A stretch of DNA of 64,000 bases from Tardiphaga sp052076105 (GCF_052076105.1 NZ_CP197245.1:496001-560000); one strand, 5' to 3'; shown: positions 39,914 through 49,349, numbered from the stretch's first letter. Made by a program: numbers and translations. Notes: a model not told the origin generated them from the letters alone.

Positions 39914-42886
39914 TTACGCCTGGCTGGAAACTTCCTTGCCGAGCGCTGCCTGCGCCGCGGCGAGACGCGCGATCGGCACGCGATAGGGCGAGCACGACAC
40001 GTAGTCGAGGCCGATCTGATGGCAGAAGGCTACCGATGCCGGATCGCCGCCGTGCTCACCGCAGATACCGACCTTGATATCAGGACGCGTCTTGCGGCCA
40101 CGGGTGACGCCGATTTTCACCAGTTCGCCGACGCCGCTGCGGTCGACCGTGATGAACGGATCGACGGGCAGAATGCCCTTGGCGATATAAGTACCGAGGA
40201 AGCTCGCAGCGTCGTCGCGGCTGATGCCGAAGGTGGTCTGCGTCAGATCGTTGGTACCGAACGAGAAGAACTCTGCGGTCTCGGCAATTTCACCGGCCAG
40301 CAGACAGGCCCGCGGCAATTCGATCATAGTACCGACGGAGTAGTTCAGCTTGCCGCCGGTCTCCTTCATCACGGCCTGCGCGGTGGAGTCGATGCGCGCC
40401 TTGATGAGATCGAACTCCATCTTGGTGACGATCAGCGGCACCATGACTTCGAGGCCGACCTGTTCGCCGGTGCGCTTGCCCGCTTCGATCGCGGCTTCGA
40501 ACAGCGCGCGGGCCTGCATCTCGGCGATCTCCGGATAGGTGATCGCAATGCGAACGCCGCGGAAACCGAGCATCGGATTGAATTCGGCGAGATCACGCGC
40601 ACGGTCCGCAAGCTTGCGCGGATCGGTACCCATAACACGGGCCACTTCCTCGACTTCGCCCTGGGTGTGCGGCAGGAACTCGTGCAGCGGCGGATCGAGC
40701 AGACGAATCGTGACGGGCAGGCCCTTCATGATCTCGAACAGCTCGACGAAGTCAGCACGCTGCATCGGCAACAGCTTGGCGAGCGCGGCGCGACGCGCCT
40801 GCTCGTCTTCGGCGAGGATCATCTCGCGCACGGTGCGGATGCGGGTCTCTTCGAAGAACATGTGCTCGGTGCGGCAAAGGCCGATGCCTTCGGCGCCATA
40901 CTTGATCGCCGTGCGCGCATCTTCTGGCGTATCGCCGTTGACGCGGACCTTGAGCTTGCGGACCTTGTCGGCCCAGCCCATCAGCGTTGCGAATTCGCCC
41001 GACAATTCCGGCTCGATCATCGGCATGCGGCCGGCCAGCACATGGCCGACCGAACCGTCGATGGTGATCACGTCGCCTGCCTTGAACACACGGCCACCGA
41101 TCGACATGGTGCCGCGGCCGTAATCGACGCGGACGGTGCCGCAGCCGGAGACGCAGGGCTTGCCCATGCCGCGTGCGACGACCGCCGCATGCGAGGTCAT
41201 GCCGCCGCGGGTGGTGAGAATGCCTTCGGCAGCGTGCATGCCGTGAATGTCTTCCGGCGAGGTTTCGACGCGAACCAGAATGACCTTCTTGCCATCAGCC
41301 TGCAGCTTGGCGGCTTCATCCGACGAGAACACGATCTCGCCCGAAGCGGCGCCCGGCGACGCCGGCAGGCCCGTGGCGATGACGTCGCGATTGGCTGACG
41401 GATCGATGGTCGGATGCAGCAGTTGATCCAGCGAGGCCGGATCGATGCGCGACACCGCGTCCTTCTGCGAGATCACGCCTTCATTGGCGAGTTCGACCGC
41501 GATGCGGATCGACGCCTTGGCGGTGCGCTTGCCGTTGCGGGTCTGCAGCATCCAGAGCCGGCCCTGCTCGACCGTGAACTCCATGTCCTGCATGTCGCGG
41601 TAGTGCTTCTCGAGCTGGGTGTAGATGCGCGTCAATTCCTTAAACGCCTCCGGCATCGCCGCTTCCATCGACGCCTTGTCCGAACCGCTTTCGATCCGCG
41701 CGTCTTCGGTGATGTCCTGCGGCGTGCGGATGCCTGCCACCACGTCTTCACCCTGCGCGTTGATCAGGAATTCGCCATACAACTTGCTCTCGCCGGTCGA
41801 CGGATTGCGCGTGAACGCAACGCCGGTGGCCGAGGTCTCGCCCATATTGCCGAACACCATGGCCTGCACACTGACGGCGGTGCCCCACGACTCCGGGATA
41901 TCGTGCAGGCGGCGATAGGTCACCGCGCGGGCATTCATCCAGGAAGAGAACACGGCGCCGACGGCGCCCCAGAGCTGCTCATGCGGATCCTGCGGGAAGT
42001 CCTTCCCCGTTTCGCGCGCGACAGCTTCCTTGTACTGGCCGACGAGCTTGACCCAGTCGTCACCATCGAGATCGGTGTCGAGCGTGTAGCCCTTGTTGTC
42101 CTTGTAGGTGTCGAGAATGTCTTCGAAGTGATGATGCTCGAAGCCGAGCACCACGTCGGAATACATCGTGATGAAGCGGCGATAGCTGTCATAGGCGAAA
42201 CGCTTGTCGCCGGAGAGTTCGGCCAGCGCTTCCACCGTGGTGTCGTTGAGGCCGAGGTTGAGGACCGTGTCCATCATGCCCGGCATCGAGGCGCGGGCGC
42301 CGGAGCGCACCGAGACCAGCAGCGGATTTTTCTCGTCGCCGAAGCCCTTGCCGGTGATCTTGCCGACGGCGTCGAGCGCCTTCTCCACCTGCGACTGCAA
42401 CTCCTTCGGATAGGATTTGCCGTGCGCGTAGAAATAGGTGCAGACCGAGGTCGGAATGGTGAAGCCGGGAGGCACCGGCAGGCCCAGATTGGCCATTTCG
42501 GCGAGGTTCGCGCCCTTGCCGCCGAGCAGGTCGCGCATGCCGGCCTTACCTTCGGCCTTGCCGCCACCGAAATTGTAGACCCACTTGCCGGCCTTGATGA
42601 CATCCGTCACCGGCTTGCTGGCGGCCTTCTTGACGGCCTTGGTCACTGACGTCTTGCCTGCAGAAGATTTGGCTACAACCGCTTTCTTGGATGCGGGAGC
42701 CTTTGCAACCGGCTTCGGAGCAACCTTTGCTTTCACTACCGTTTTGGCCTTCGCCGCGGATTTAGCTGCAGGCTTGGCAGCTGGCTTCTTGAGCGCCTTG
42801 CGGGCCACCGAAGCTGCTTTGGGTGCAGCCTTGGAGGGCTTTGACTTTGCAAGGGCTTTCTTGGACTTCGAGGCGGTTTTGGCCAT
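39914..42886 (-). CDS. ppdK: Pyruvate, phosphate dikinase with Lys/Ala-rich leader
   Basis: A 990-residue enzyme interconverting pyruvate, ATP and Pi with phosphoenolpyruvate, AMP and PPi. The nucleotide-binding N-domain begins at YNFGGGKAEGKAGMRDLLGG. The phosphohistidine domain has LTTRGGMTSHAAVVARGMGK, and the C-terminal PEP domain ends with the catalytic Cys in ICGEHGGDPASVAF. The first ~95 residues are almost pure Lys/Ala/Pro/Val and resemble histone-H1 tails; they are outside the known enzyme. The start MAKTASKSKKAL is taken from the ATG at 42886; an ATG three codons earlier is equally possible. Confidence 0.95.
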   Translation of the reverse strand: MAKTASKSKKALAKSKPSKAAPKAASVARKALKKPAAKPAAKSAAKAKTVVKAKVAPKPVAKAPASKKAVVAKSSAGKTSVTKAVKKAASKPVTDVIKAGKWVYNFGGGKAEGKAGMRDLLGGKGANLAEMANLGLPVPPGFTIPTSVCTYFYAHGKSYPKELQSQVEKALDAVGKITGKGFGDEKNPLLVSVRSGARASMPGMMDTVLNLGLNDTTVEALAELSGDKRFAYDSYRRFITMYSDVVLGFEHHHFEDILDTYKDNKGYTLDTDLDGDDWVKLVGQYKEAVARETGKDFPQDPHEQLWGAVGAVFSSWMNARAVTYRRLHDIPESWGTAVSVQAMVFGNMGETSATGVAFTRNPSTGESKLYGEFLINAQGEDVVAGIRTPQDITEDARIESGSDKASMEAAMPEAFKELTRIYTQLEKHYRDMQDMEFTVEQGRLWMLQTRNGKRTAKASIRIAVELANEGVISQKDAVSRIDPASLDQLLHPTIDPSANRDVIATGLPASPGAASGEIVFSSDEAAKLQADGKKVILVRVETSPEDIHGMHAAEGILTTRGGMTSHAAVVARGMGKPCVSGCGTVRVDYGRGTMSIGGRVFKAGDVITIDGSVGHVLAGRMPMIEPELSGEFATLMGWADKVRKLKVRVNGDTPEDARTAIKYGAEGIGLCRTEHMFFEETRIRTVREMILAEDEQARRAALAKLLPMQRADFVELFEIMKGLPVTIRLLDPPLHEFLPHTQGEVEEVARVMGTDPRKLADRARDLAEFNPMLGFRGVRIAITYPEIAEMQARALFEAAIEAGKRTGEQVGLEVMVPLIVTKMEFDLIKARIDSTAQAVMKETGGKLNYSVGTMIELPRACLLAGEIAETAEFFSFGTNDLTQTTFGISRDDAASFLGTYIAKGILPVDPFITVDRSGVGELVKIGVTRGRKTRPDIKVGICGEHGGDPASVAFCHQIGLDYVSCSPYRVPIARLAAAQAALGKEVSSQA

Positions 42887-43004
42887 GGTTCTCAATCAAT
42901 CCGCGAGAGGAAACGACAGGGAAATGTGCCGCGTTACACCACGTTTCAGGGACGTGGCGCAAGCAGCCCGGAGGTACCTGTGTAGGTAATAGCCGTGTCA
43001 GAAT

Positions 43005-43163
43005 TTAGCCGATTTTGAGCAGCCTGAAGACGCCGAGCCCCACCAGCCCGATAAAGATCAAATAGATCGCGACGATGAAGTTCAGCAATCGCGGCATCAA
43101 CAGGATCATGACTCCAGCGATGAGCGCAACGATCGGCTGGATATGAGCTGCCGTGATGACCAT
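43005..43163 (-). CDS. DUF3096 small membrane protein
   Basis: A 52-residue protein: MVITAAHIQPIVALIAGVMI, then LLMPRLLNFIVAIYLIFIGL and a short tail. It matches the DUF3096 pattern 'HLQPLVALVAGILILIMPRLLNYIVAIYLIIIGL'. Two hydrophobic helices form a hairpin around the conserved MPRLLN. GGAGATAGTCC precedes the ATG. Function is unknown; such genes are common single copies in rhizobia. Confidence 0.85.
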   Translation of the reverse strand: MVITAAHIQPIVALIAGVMILLMPRLLNFIVAIYLIFIGLVGLGVFRLLKIG

Positions 43164-43411
43164 GGACTATCTCCGTGAAGGGAATCGATTCGGCGCAATG
43201 CGCGCCGCGGGGATTTAGCAGCATAAAGACGCCCTGCCCATCAATGGGTTCCCGCATACCTGCATGCAGTGCATCAAAAACCAGCAATTGCGCGTGGAAA
43301 ATTCCGGAACGATCGCTGGCGGCATGCATTGGCCGACGGTGAATAAATCAGACCAGGCTGGATGGCACAGACCGGCGCGCAAGCCGGACATCGTTCACGA
43401 AGGAGAACACC

Positions 43412-43777
43412 ATGCGTAACAAACTTATTGCAGCGGCGGCTCTTGTCGGCGCGCTCGGCGCACCACTGGCCGTGCAGGCACAGGGCGTCACCGTCGGTGT
43501 ATCGAGCGGCGATCGTGTGATCGTCGACAACAACGATCCGGATGGCATCACCGTGCAGGAGCGTCCGGCCTTTCGTGAATATGTGGTGCGCGAACGCGTA
43601 CCGGCCTTCACCGTGCCCGACCGCATCGTGGTCGGCACCACACTGCCTGAGGCCGGCGTGACCTATTACGACGTGCCGCAAACAGTCGCGACGACGCCGT
43701 ATCGCTACACGGTGGTGAATGGTCAGACGGTACTGGTGGAGCCGCGCTCGCGCCGCATCGTGCAGGTCATCGACTAG
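43412..43777 (+). CDS. DUF1236 exported protein
   Basis: A 121-residue secreted protein: a signal peptide of 23 residues (ending AVQA-Q), then a short domain with FREYVVRERVPAFTVPDRIV, TLPEAGVTYYDVP and YRYTVVNGQTVLVEP, the DUF1236 core found almost only in Bradyrhizobiaceae and relatives. Function is unknown; periplasmic or surface location is likely. CGAAGGAGAACACC precedes the ATG, and a clear terminator follows. Confidence 0.88.
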   Translation: MRNKLIAAAALVGALGAPLAVQAQGVTVGVSSGDRVIVDNNDPDGITVQERPAFREYVVRERVPAFTVPDRIVVGTTLPEAGVTYYDVPQTVATTPYRYTVVNGQTVLVEPRSRRIVQVID

Positions 43778-43833
43778 CGCATCACGGCTGACACAGGATT
43801 CGTTCGGGCGCCGCGAATGGCGACCGGGCGAAG

Positions 43834-43873
43834 AAGCCCCGCCCCGGTCATCCCCCACCGGGCGGGGCTTTTT
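43834..43873 (+). terminator. Terminator of the DUF1236 gene
   Basis: AAGCCCCGCCCCGGT (43834-43848) pairs with ACCGGGCGGGGCTT (43857-43870) with one bulge, followed by TTT. Confidence 0.9.
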
Positions 43874-43888
43874 CCTTTATATGAAGAG

Positions 43889-44047
43889 CCCCCTCACCCG
43901 CGCGCAACGGCGCGCGACCTCTCCCCGGTGGGGAGAGGTGAATGAGCGTCGCGGTAACGATTAAGTTCGGTCGGCATGCGCAGAGCCCTCCTCTTACCTC
44001 TCCCCACCGGGGAGAGGTCGCCACGTGAAGCGTGGCGGGTGAGGGGG
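43889..44047. repeat. Palindromic repeat, 'CCCCCTCACCCGC' type
   Basis: Thirteen-base perfect arms CCCCCTCACCCGC (43889-43901) and GCGGGTGAGGGGG (44035-44047) with inner CCTCTCCCC/GGGGAGAGG arms. It is the same family as 28522-28677. Confidence 0.9.
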
Positions 44048-44065
44048 AGAGCACTGTGCGAGACG

Positions 44066-45166
44066 TTAGCTGCTCTTCAGCAGCGACAGGATGTGGTTGG
44101 TCGACTTGTAGCTCGCCACCGCATTGTCGCGGAAGCTCGGCGTCCAGTTCGACGCACTGCGTTCTTCGTCGCTCATCGCCGAATAGGTGTTGAGAATGCC
44201 GAGACTGAACTGACTGGGATCGCCGCTTTTTTGGCTTGCCTGCAACGCCTCGAGAATGCTGGTGCGATTGCGGGCATCGAGCACCTGCTTGGCGGCAAAG
44301 CTCTCCTCCTTCGAGAACAGACCATCCTGATTGAGCGAGATCGCCGAGAGCGAACGATTGTCGACGGCGGAGAAATCCGCAAGCTGGCCGGTCTTGCGCC
44401 CGCTGTCGTAAACCAGTTCGCCCTTGCCCGCCTCTTTCGCCGCCTTGGCTTGCGCATCCAGCGCCGCGCGCACGCTCTTCGCAACGGTGGCGATGTCCTT
44501 GACGGGCACGCTCGTGTCAGGCTGCGCGAGATAGGCAGCGACGGGATCGTTGGCGATGCCTGATGGCGCCTTGGTCGGTGTCTGGTCGGTCGCCTGAATG
44601 CCCTTCAGCACGGCCTCGCGCTGCGCGGACCAGGTCGCCGAGACTTTCTCTTCGCTGCCTGCGCTATCGAGATAATCCAGCGCGGCCTTGTAGATGCCAC
44701 TGAAATCGCCGGTGAGCTTGGCTGTCCCCGCGGCAGGCGCGAGCGCCGCATTGAAGCGATTGCCCAATTCGGCCTTGGCGACCGTCTGCTCATCGGCAGT
44801 GAAGGTGCCGCCATTATTGGTGGCCATGGCATAGAGCGAGCGGCGATCCAGCGTCGAGAGATCGATGGTCAGCTTGCCGTTCTTGTCCAGCGGCCCCGTC
44901 GCCTTGGCAGCGACATAGAGGCCGGCGAGCTTGCCCCTGAGGTCTGTGATGACGGTTGCGATATCCTTGTCGGAGCCGGAGCTCGCGAGCTTCGCCCGCG
45001 CCGCCTCCGACAGCGTCAGATTGGTCGCCGCATCGGACGAGGACGACGAGGCGCTCTCATTGCTGTTGAGCGCATTGGCGAGCGACGGCTGGGCCGTAGC
45101 GGCGGCCCGCGCATAGGCGGAGCCGTAATTGGCATAGGGATTGAGGCCGGTATTGACCGAAGTCAT
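44066..45166 (-). CDS. Two-repeat protein of unknown function (EF-hand-like)
   Basis: A 366-residue soluble protein with no signal peptide. The Ser/Ala-rich N-terminus (residues 1-45) is followed by two related segments: DIATVITDLRGKLAG with LSTLDRRSLYAMATNNGGTF, and DIATVAKSVRAALDA with FSAVDNRSLSAISLNQDGLF. Each ends in a helix-loop-helix with a short acidic loop (NNGGTFTADEQ, NQDGLFSKEES) that looks like a shortened EF-hand. I recognise no characterised homologue. It stands alone between two palindromic repeats. A calcium or protein-binding role is possible but unproven. Confidence 0.75.
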   Translation of the reverse strand: MTSVNTGLNPYANYGSAYARAAATAQPSLANALNSNESASSSSSDAATNLTLSEAARAKLASSGSDKDIATVITDLRGKLAGLYVAAKATGPLDKNGKLTIDLSTLDRRSLYAMATNNGGTFTADEQTVAKAELGNRFNAALAPAAGTAKLTGDFSGIYKAALDYLDSAGSEEKVSATWSAQREAVLKGIQATDQTPTKAPSGIANDPVAAYLAQPDTSVPVKDIATVAKSVRAALDAQAKAAKEAGKGELVYDSGRKTGQLADFSAVDNRSLSAISLNQDGLFSKEESFAAKQVLDARNRTSILEALQASQKSGDPSQFSLGILNTYSAMSDEERSASNWTPSFRDNAVASYKSTNHILSLLKSS

Positions 45167-45313
45167 GGGGCAGTCCTGTCCGCGCTTGGAATGCGACGGT
45201 TAAGAAACCGTTACGGAACCGGACCATTTCAAGTTGTGGTTAATGGAAGGTAAATGTTTCGGGAGATTGCTGGAAATATCGTGAGGACTGCGCTGCCTCG
45301 CACCGGACCCAAG

Positions 45314-45439
45314 CTCGTCATTCCGGGGCGCGTGCGCATCTTCGCGCGCGCGAACCCGGAATCTCGCAGTGTTTAGCCATTTCGATTCCGGGTTTGGGTT
45401 AGCCGCCTGCCGGCGTCGCTCCCGTCCCGGAATGACGAG
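45314..45439. repeat. Palindromic repeat, 'CTCGTCATTCCGGG' type
   Basis: Fourteen-base perfect arms CTCGTCATTCCGGG (45314-45327) and CCCGGAATGACGAG (45426-45439); the right arm ends 4 bp from the glyS stop. It shares its arm with 20591-20665. Confidence 0.9.
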
Positions 45440-45443
45440 AGCC

Positions 45444-47693
45444 TTAGTCTTGAATCTTCGAGAAATCCGCCACCGCACGCGTCGCCGCGCGGATCTCGTT
45501 CAACAGCTTCAGACGATTTTCGCGGACAGCCGCGTCGTCGTCATTGACCTTCACCTTGTCGAAGAACGCATCCACCGCCGGACGCAGCTTGGCCATCGCG
45601 GTCATCGCGTCGGCAAAGTCTTCCTTCGCCACCGCGGCGCTCGCTTCCGGCCCGACCTCGGCAATCGCCCTGGCCAGCGCCTTCTCTTCATCCAGCTTGA
45701 ACAGCGCGGCATCTGGCGCGCCGTCGAACTTGCGCTTGTCCTTCTTCTCCTCGATGGCGAGAATATTGTTGGCACGCTTGGTGCCAGCCAGCAGGTTCTT
45801 GCCGTCGTCGCTGTCGAGGAACTTGCCAAGCGCCTCGACGCGGCGGACCACCATCAAAAGATCGTCCTGACCGCCGAGCGCGAACACCGCATCGACGAGA
45901 TCGTGACGCGCGCCCTGGTCGCGGAGCTGGACCTTGAAGCGATCAACAATGAACGCAAATAGCTCGTCCTGCCAGGACGGTCCTATCGCGAGAGATTTCC
46001 CGAGTTCCTTCATTGCTGAAGCCTCAGCTAAATCCGGTGCGACTTTAAGCATGGCGCGAGCCAAAGTATCCCCGTGAAGACCGGCTCCACTCAAGCCCGT
46101 CATGGCTGCTGCAAGAACATGCAGTGCGTCAGTCTGCTTCTGTTGCTGCTTGTGCACCTCACCAGCGAAAGCAATCCAAGTCCTCAAGGCGAAGCGGATA
46201 TTATTTTCAAGCAGAATTCGAATGAAACCGAGCGCAGCTCGACGCAAAGCAAAGGGATCTTTTGATCCCGTCGGCTTTTCATCGTTCCGCCAAAAACCGA
46301 CCAGCAAATCCAACTTATCAGCGATCGCGACTATGAAAGATATAGGATCGCGCGGCACATCATCCTGTGGACCGACGGGCTTGTAATGCGCCTCGATCGC
46401 ATTGGAAACTTGCCTATCTTCTCCTTGCAGGTCGGCGTAATAGCGCCCCATCAAACCTTGGAGTTCGGGGAACTCACCAACCATTTCGGAAACAAGATCG
46501 GTTTTTGCGAGCAAAGCTGCACGAGTAGCCTTGCCGACATCTTGATTGCCGCCGTGCGCTAGAGCCTCTGAAATGTACTCGATACGTTTCACACGCGAAT
46601 ATTGACTTCCCATTTTCTGATGGAAAACGATATCGGAAAGCTTTGGCAGCCGGTCTTCCAGCTTGGTCTTCAGGTCCGTCTCATAGAAGAACTTCGCATC
46701 CGACAGGCGCGCGCGGATGACGCGCTCGTTGCCGGCGATGATCGCGGTACCGCCGTCGCTCGCCTCGATATTGGCTGTTATGATGAACTTGTTGGTCAGC
46801 TTCTGCGTCTTCGGATCGCGGACCACGAAACATTTCTGGTTGGCGCGAATGGTGGCGCGGATCACTTCATCAGGGATCGACAGGAAGTCCTTGTCGAACG
46901 AACCCATCAGCACCACAGGCCATTCGACCAGACCCGCCACTTCATCGAGCAGGGCGGGATCTTCGACCAGTTCAAAGCCCTGCGCGAAAGTGAGCTGCCG
47001 CGCATCGGCCAGGATGATCTCCTTGCGGCGCTCGGGATCGAGTATGACCTTGGCATGCTGCAGCTTCGCGACATAATCGTCGAAGCGGCGCACCTCGAAT
47101 GCATCCGGCGCGAGGAAGCGATGCCCCCTCGTGGTCTGGCCGACGCTGATGCCGCTGAGATCAAATTTCACGACTTCCGGCTCTTCGGTCTCGATGCCGA
47201 AGGTGGCGACGATGGAATGCAGCGGACGCACCCAGGTCAGCGCGCTCGACTTCGCCGAGAGCTCGCCCCAGCGCATCTGCTTCGGCCACGGGAAGGTGCG
47301 GATGATGAGCGGCAGGATTTCGGCCAGCACGTCGACCGCGGGCTTGCCGGGCTTCTCGGTGAGCGCGATGTAGAAATCGCCCTTGGGATCGCGCTGGATC
47401 TTGGCTTCGTCGAGCGAGTTGAGACCGGTCGCTTTCAGGAAGCCCTGGATCGCCGCTTCGGCGCCACCCACGCGAGGTCCCTTGCGTTCCTGCTTGAGGT
47501 CCGGCTGCCGCGCGGGAATGCCGTGTACGGTGAGTGCGAGGCGTCGCGGCGTCGCGAAAGCCTTGGCACCTTCATAGACGAGGCCTTCGGCAACCAGTCG
47601 GTCGGTCACCATGCGGCGCAGGTCTTCCGCCGCCTTGGCCTGCATGCGGGCGGGGATTTCTTCGGAGAACAGTTCGAGGAGAAGATCGGGCAT
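45444..47693 (-). CDS. glyS: Glycyl-tRNA synthetase, beta subunit
   Basis: A 749-residue beta chain of the tetrameric bacterial glycyl-tRNA synthetase, which contributes tRNA recognition. MPDLLLELFSEEIPARMQAK is the conserved start; TRGHRFLAPDAFEVRRFDD and FVVEDPALLDEVAGLVEWP are family motifs. The ATG shares one base with the glyQ stop (TGATG), so the two are translationally coupled. About residues 350-560 are encoded by a segment of clearly lower G+C (~52%) than both flanks (~65%), although the protein stays in frame and looks normal. Confidence 0.97.
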   Translation of the reverse strand: MPDLLLELFSEEIPARMQAKAAEDLRRMVTDRLVAEGLVYEGAKAFATPRRLALTVHGIPARQPDLKQERKGPRVGGAEAAIQGFLKATGLNSLDEAKIQRDPKGDFYIALTEKPGKPAVDVLAEILPLIIRTFPWPKQMRWGELSAKSSALTWVRPLHSIVATFGIETEEPEVVKFDLSGISVGQTTRGHRFLAPDAFEVRRFDDYVAKLQHAKVILDPERRKEIILADARQLTFAQGFELVEDPALLDEVAGLVEWPVVLMGSFDKDFLSIPDEVIRATIRANQKCFVVRDPKTQKLTNKFIITANIEASDGGTAIIAGNERVIRARLSDAKFFYETDLKTKLEDRLPKLSDIVFHQKMGSQYSRVKRIEYISEALAHGGNQDVGKATRAALLAKTDLVSEMVGEFPELQGLMGRYYADLQGEDRQVSNAIEAHYKPVGPQDDVPRDPISFIVAIADKLDLLVGFWRNDEKPTGSKDPFALRRAALGFIRILLENNIRFALRTWIAFAGEVHKQQQKQTDALHVLAAAMTGLSGAGLHGDTLARAMLKVAPDLAEASAMKELGKSLAIGPSWQDELFAFIVDRFKVQLRDQGARHDLVDAVFALGGQDDLLMVVRRVEALGKFLDSDDGKNLLAGTKRANNILAIEEKKDKRKFDGAPDAALFKLDEEKALARAIAEVGPEASAAVAKEDFADAMTAMAKLRPAVDAFFDKVKVNDDDAAVRENRLKLLNEIRAATRAVADFSKIQD
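46010..46640 (-). other. Low-G+C mosaic patch inside glyS
   Basis: Counting bases by hand, 46021-46620 is about 52% G+C, with single lines at 42-47% (46201-46320, 46561-46620), while a flanking line at 46681-46740 is 65%. The reading frame is intact through the patch. This fits recombination with a divergent glyS allele rather than an insertion. Confidence 0.6.
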
Positions 47694-48691
47694 CAGGCAG
47701 CACTTCCGGCTTCGGTATGCACCCACGCTTCGCCGCAGGCCTTGGCGAGTTCGCGGACGCGCATGATGTAGCTCTGGCGCTCGGTGACCGAGATCACGCC
47801 GCGCGCATCGAGCAGATTGAAAACATGGCTGGCCTTGATGCACTGGTCATAGGCCGGCAACGCCATCAGATGTTCTTCGCGCTTGTCACTCTTCCAGCCG
47901 GCATCGAGATATTTCCGGCACGCGGCCTCGGCCATCCTGAACTGCTCGAACAGCATCGCGGTATCAGCATGTTCGAAATTGTGCCGGGAATATTCCTGCT
48001 CAGCCTGCAGGAAGACATCGCCATAGGTCACCTTGTCGGCGCCTTCGCGGCCATTGAAGTTGAGATCGTAAACGCGATCGACGCCCTGCACATACATGGC
48101 GAGGCGTTCGAGACCGTAAGTGAGTTCGCCCGCCACCGGCGCGCATTCGACGCCCGCGACCTGCTGAAAGTAGGTGAACTGGCTGACTTCCATGCCGTCG
48201 CACCAGCATTCCCAGCCGAGGCCCCAGGCGCCCAGCGTCGGGCTCTCCCAGTCGTCCTCGACGAAGCGCACGTCATGCAAGGCGGTATCGATGCCGATGG
48301 CTTTCAGCGACTGCAGATAGAGATCCTGCAGGTTGGCCGGCGATGGCTTCATGATCACCTGGAACTGGTAATAATGCTGCAGCCGGTTCGGGTTCTCGCC
48401 GTAGCGGCCATCCTTCGGCCGGCGCGACGGCTGCACATAGGCGGCCTTCCAGGGCCTCGGCCCCAGCGCGCGCAGCGTGGTTGCGGGATGGAAGGTACCG
48501 GCTCCCATTTCCATGTCGTAGGGCTGCAGGATCACGCAACCCTGCTCGGCCCAAAACCGCTGCAGAGCGAGAATGAAGCCCTGGAACGAGCGTTCCGGGC
48601 GCATATGCGGAGGCAGAGAGTCCGAGGAGACCATGGGATGTTTTCTGGGCCGTTTTTCCGGGGATTCGCCAAGGGGATCAAGGCGGATCAA
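47693..48691 (-). CDS. glyQ: Glycyl-tRNA synthetase, alpha subunit
   Basis: A 332-residue alpha subunit carrying the class-II catalytic site that forms glycyl-adenylate. SFQGFILALQRFWAEQGCVI and LQPYDMEMGAGTFHPATTLR are the motif-2 region, and NFEHADTAMLFEQFRMAEAA and RAYDQCIKASHVFNLLDARG-like segments close the domain. The N-terminus has about 20 extra residues (MIRLDPLGESPEKRPRKHPM) compared with short homologues; a start at MVSSDSLPPHMRPE is possible. It is the first gene of the glyQS operon. Confidence 0.96.
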   Translation of the reverse strand: MIRLDPLGESPEKRPRKHPMVSSDSLPPHMRPERSFQGFILALQRFWAEQGCVILQPYDMEMGAGTFHPATTLRALGPRPWKAAYVQPSRRPKDGRYGENPNRLQHYYQFQVIMKPSPANLQDLYLQSLKAIGIDTALHDVRFVEDDWESPTLGAWGLGWECWCDGMEVSQFTYFQQVAGVECAPVAGELTYGLERLAMYVQGVDRVYDLNFNGREGADKVTYGDVFLQAEQEYSRHNFEHADTAMLFEQFRMAEAACRKYLDAGWKSDKREEHLMALPAYDQCIKASHVFNLLDARGVISVTERQSYIMRVRELAKACGEAWVHTEAGSAA

Positions 48692-49039
48692 AGCGCGCGG
48701 ACCGTATCCACGCCGCCTTCGGGAATCAAGGCAATGCGGCCCGATTTGGCGGTAACCGGCGGGTAACTGCGCCGGGAAATGGCTTGATCGGCAGGGGTCG
48801 TCGTTAAGCTCCGCACGCTATCCTGACGACATCGATGGGAACGAACCGGTCGTCGGGACTTGCCCCATTGAACGGTCCGGCAACGACGGTTGCACGGGCC
48901 GGAGACCTCCAAGTCTTAGGTTGTCCAAATCTGCAGGGCCAAGGGATCTCCAAGCCTGAAAGCCCAACTTTGTCGCCGGCCTCAAGGACGTGCCCGTCCT
49001 CAGGCCGGCGCAAATGTTTGTAGGCCTGGCTTGCGGTTC
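48692..49039. other. Non-coding region upstream of glyQ
   Basis: The 348 bp should contain the glyQS promoter. It also holds a strong hairpin, GCCGGCCT (48975-48982) with AGGCCGGC (49002-49009) and inner AGGAC/GTCCT, that could terminate the small gene at 49040. An open frame at 48804-49013 on the minus strand has no recognisable features. Confidence 0.5.
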
Positions 49040-49252
49040 CTACCCCGGCCGATAGGCGCCTGTGACGGGATCGCGGCGCAGGGTCGGGACTTCCGCAGTC
49101 CCGCTGCGTTCGGCCACCCGCGCCTGGCGGGCTTCTTCCAGTTCATGATTGATACGCTTGGCAGTTCTGTAGGCCCAGCGGACAACGGCTGCGCTCCCAA
49201 GCGCGCCTGCGAGTGCGACCAGCGGCGGCATCTGTCGATTCCTGTCGTTCAT
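49040..49252 (-). CDS. Small conserved protein of rhizobia
   Basis: A 70-residue protein: MNDRNRQMPPLVALAGALGS, a short hydrophobic stretch (AAVVRWAYRTA), then a charged helix and the tail VPTLRRDPVTGAYRPG. The ending 'LRRDPVTGAYRPG' is familiar from hypothetical proteins of Bradyrhizobiaceae. The ATG at 49252 follows AGGGGGCTTGAG; a longer frame starting at 49318 is less likely. No function is known. Confidence 0.75.
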   Translation of the reverse strand: MNDRNRQMPPLVALAGALGSAAVVRWAYRTAKRINHELEEARQARVAERSGTAEVPTLRRDPVTGAYRPG

Positions 49253-49349
49253 CTCAAGCCCCCTGCCGATAATCTTACGCAAGTGCCGGTTTCCCGCAAT
49301 TGGCTTTTGCGACACCAAATGCCGCGCAATACCGACGGCTTGTTATTTC

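Noticed and set aside
39857..42649. Long plus-strand frames opposite ppdK
   Set aside because: Antisense shadows of the dikinase; no recognisable features.
48804..49013. 69-codon minus-strand frame between glyQ and the small gene
   Set aside because: No ribosome-binding site, covers a strong hairpin, and no family recognised.
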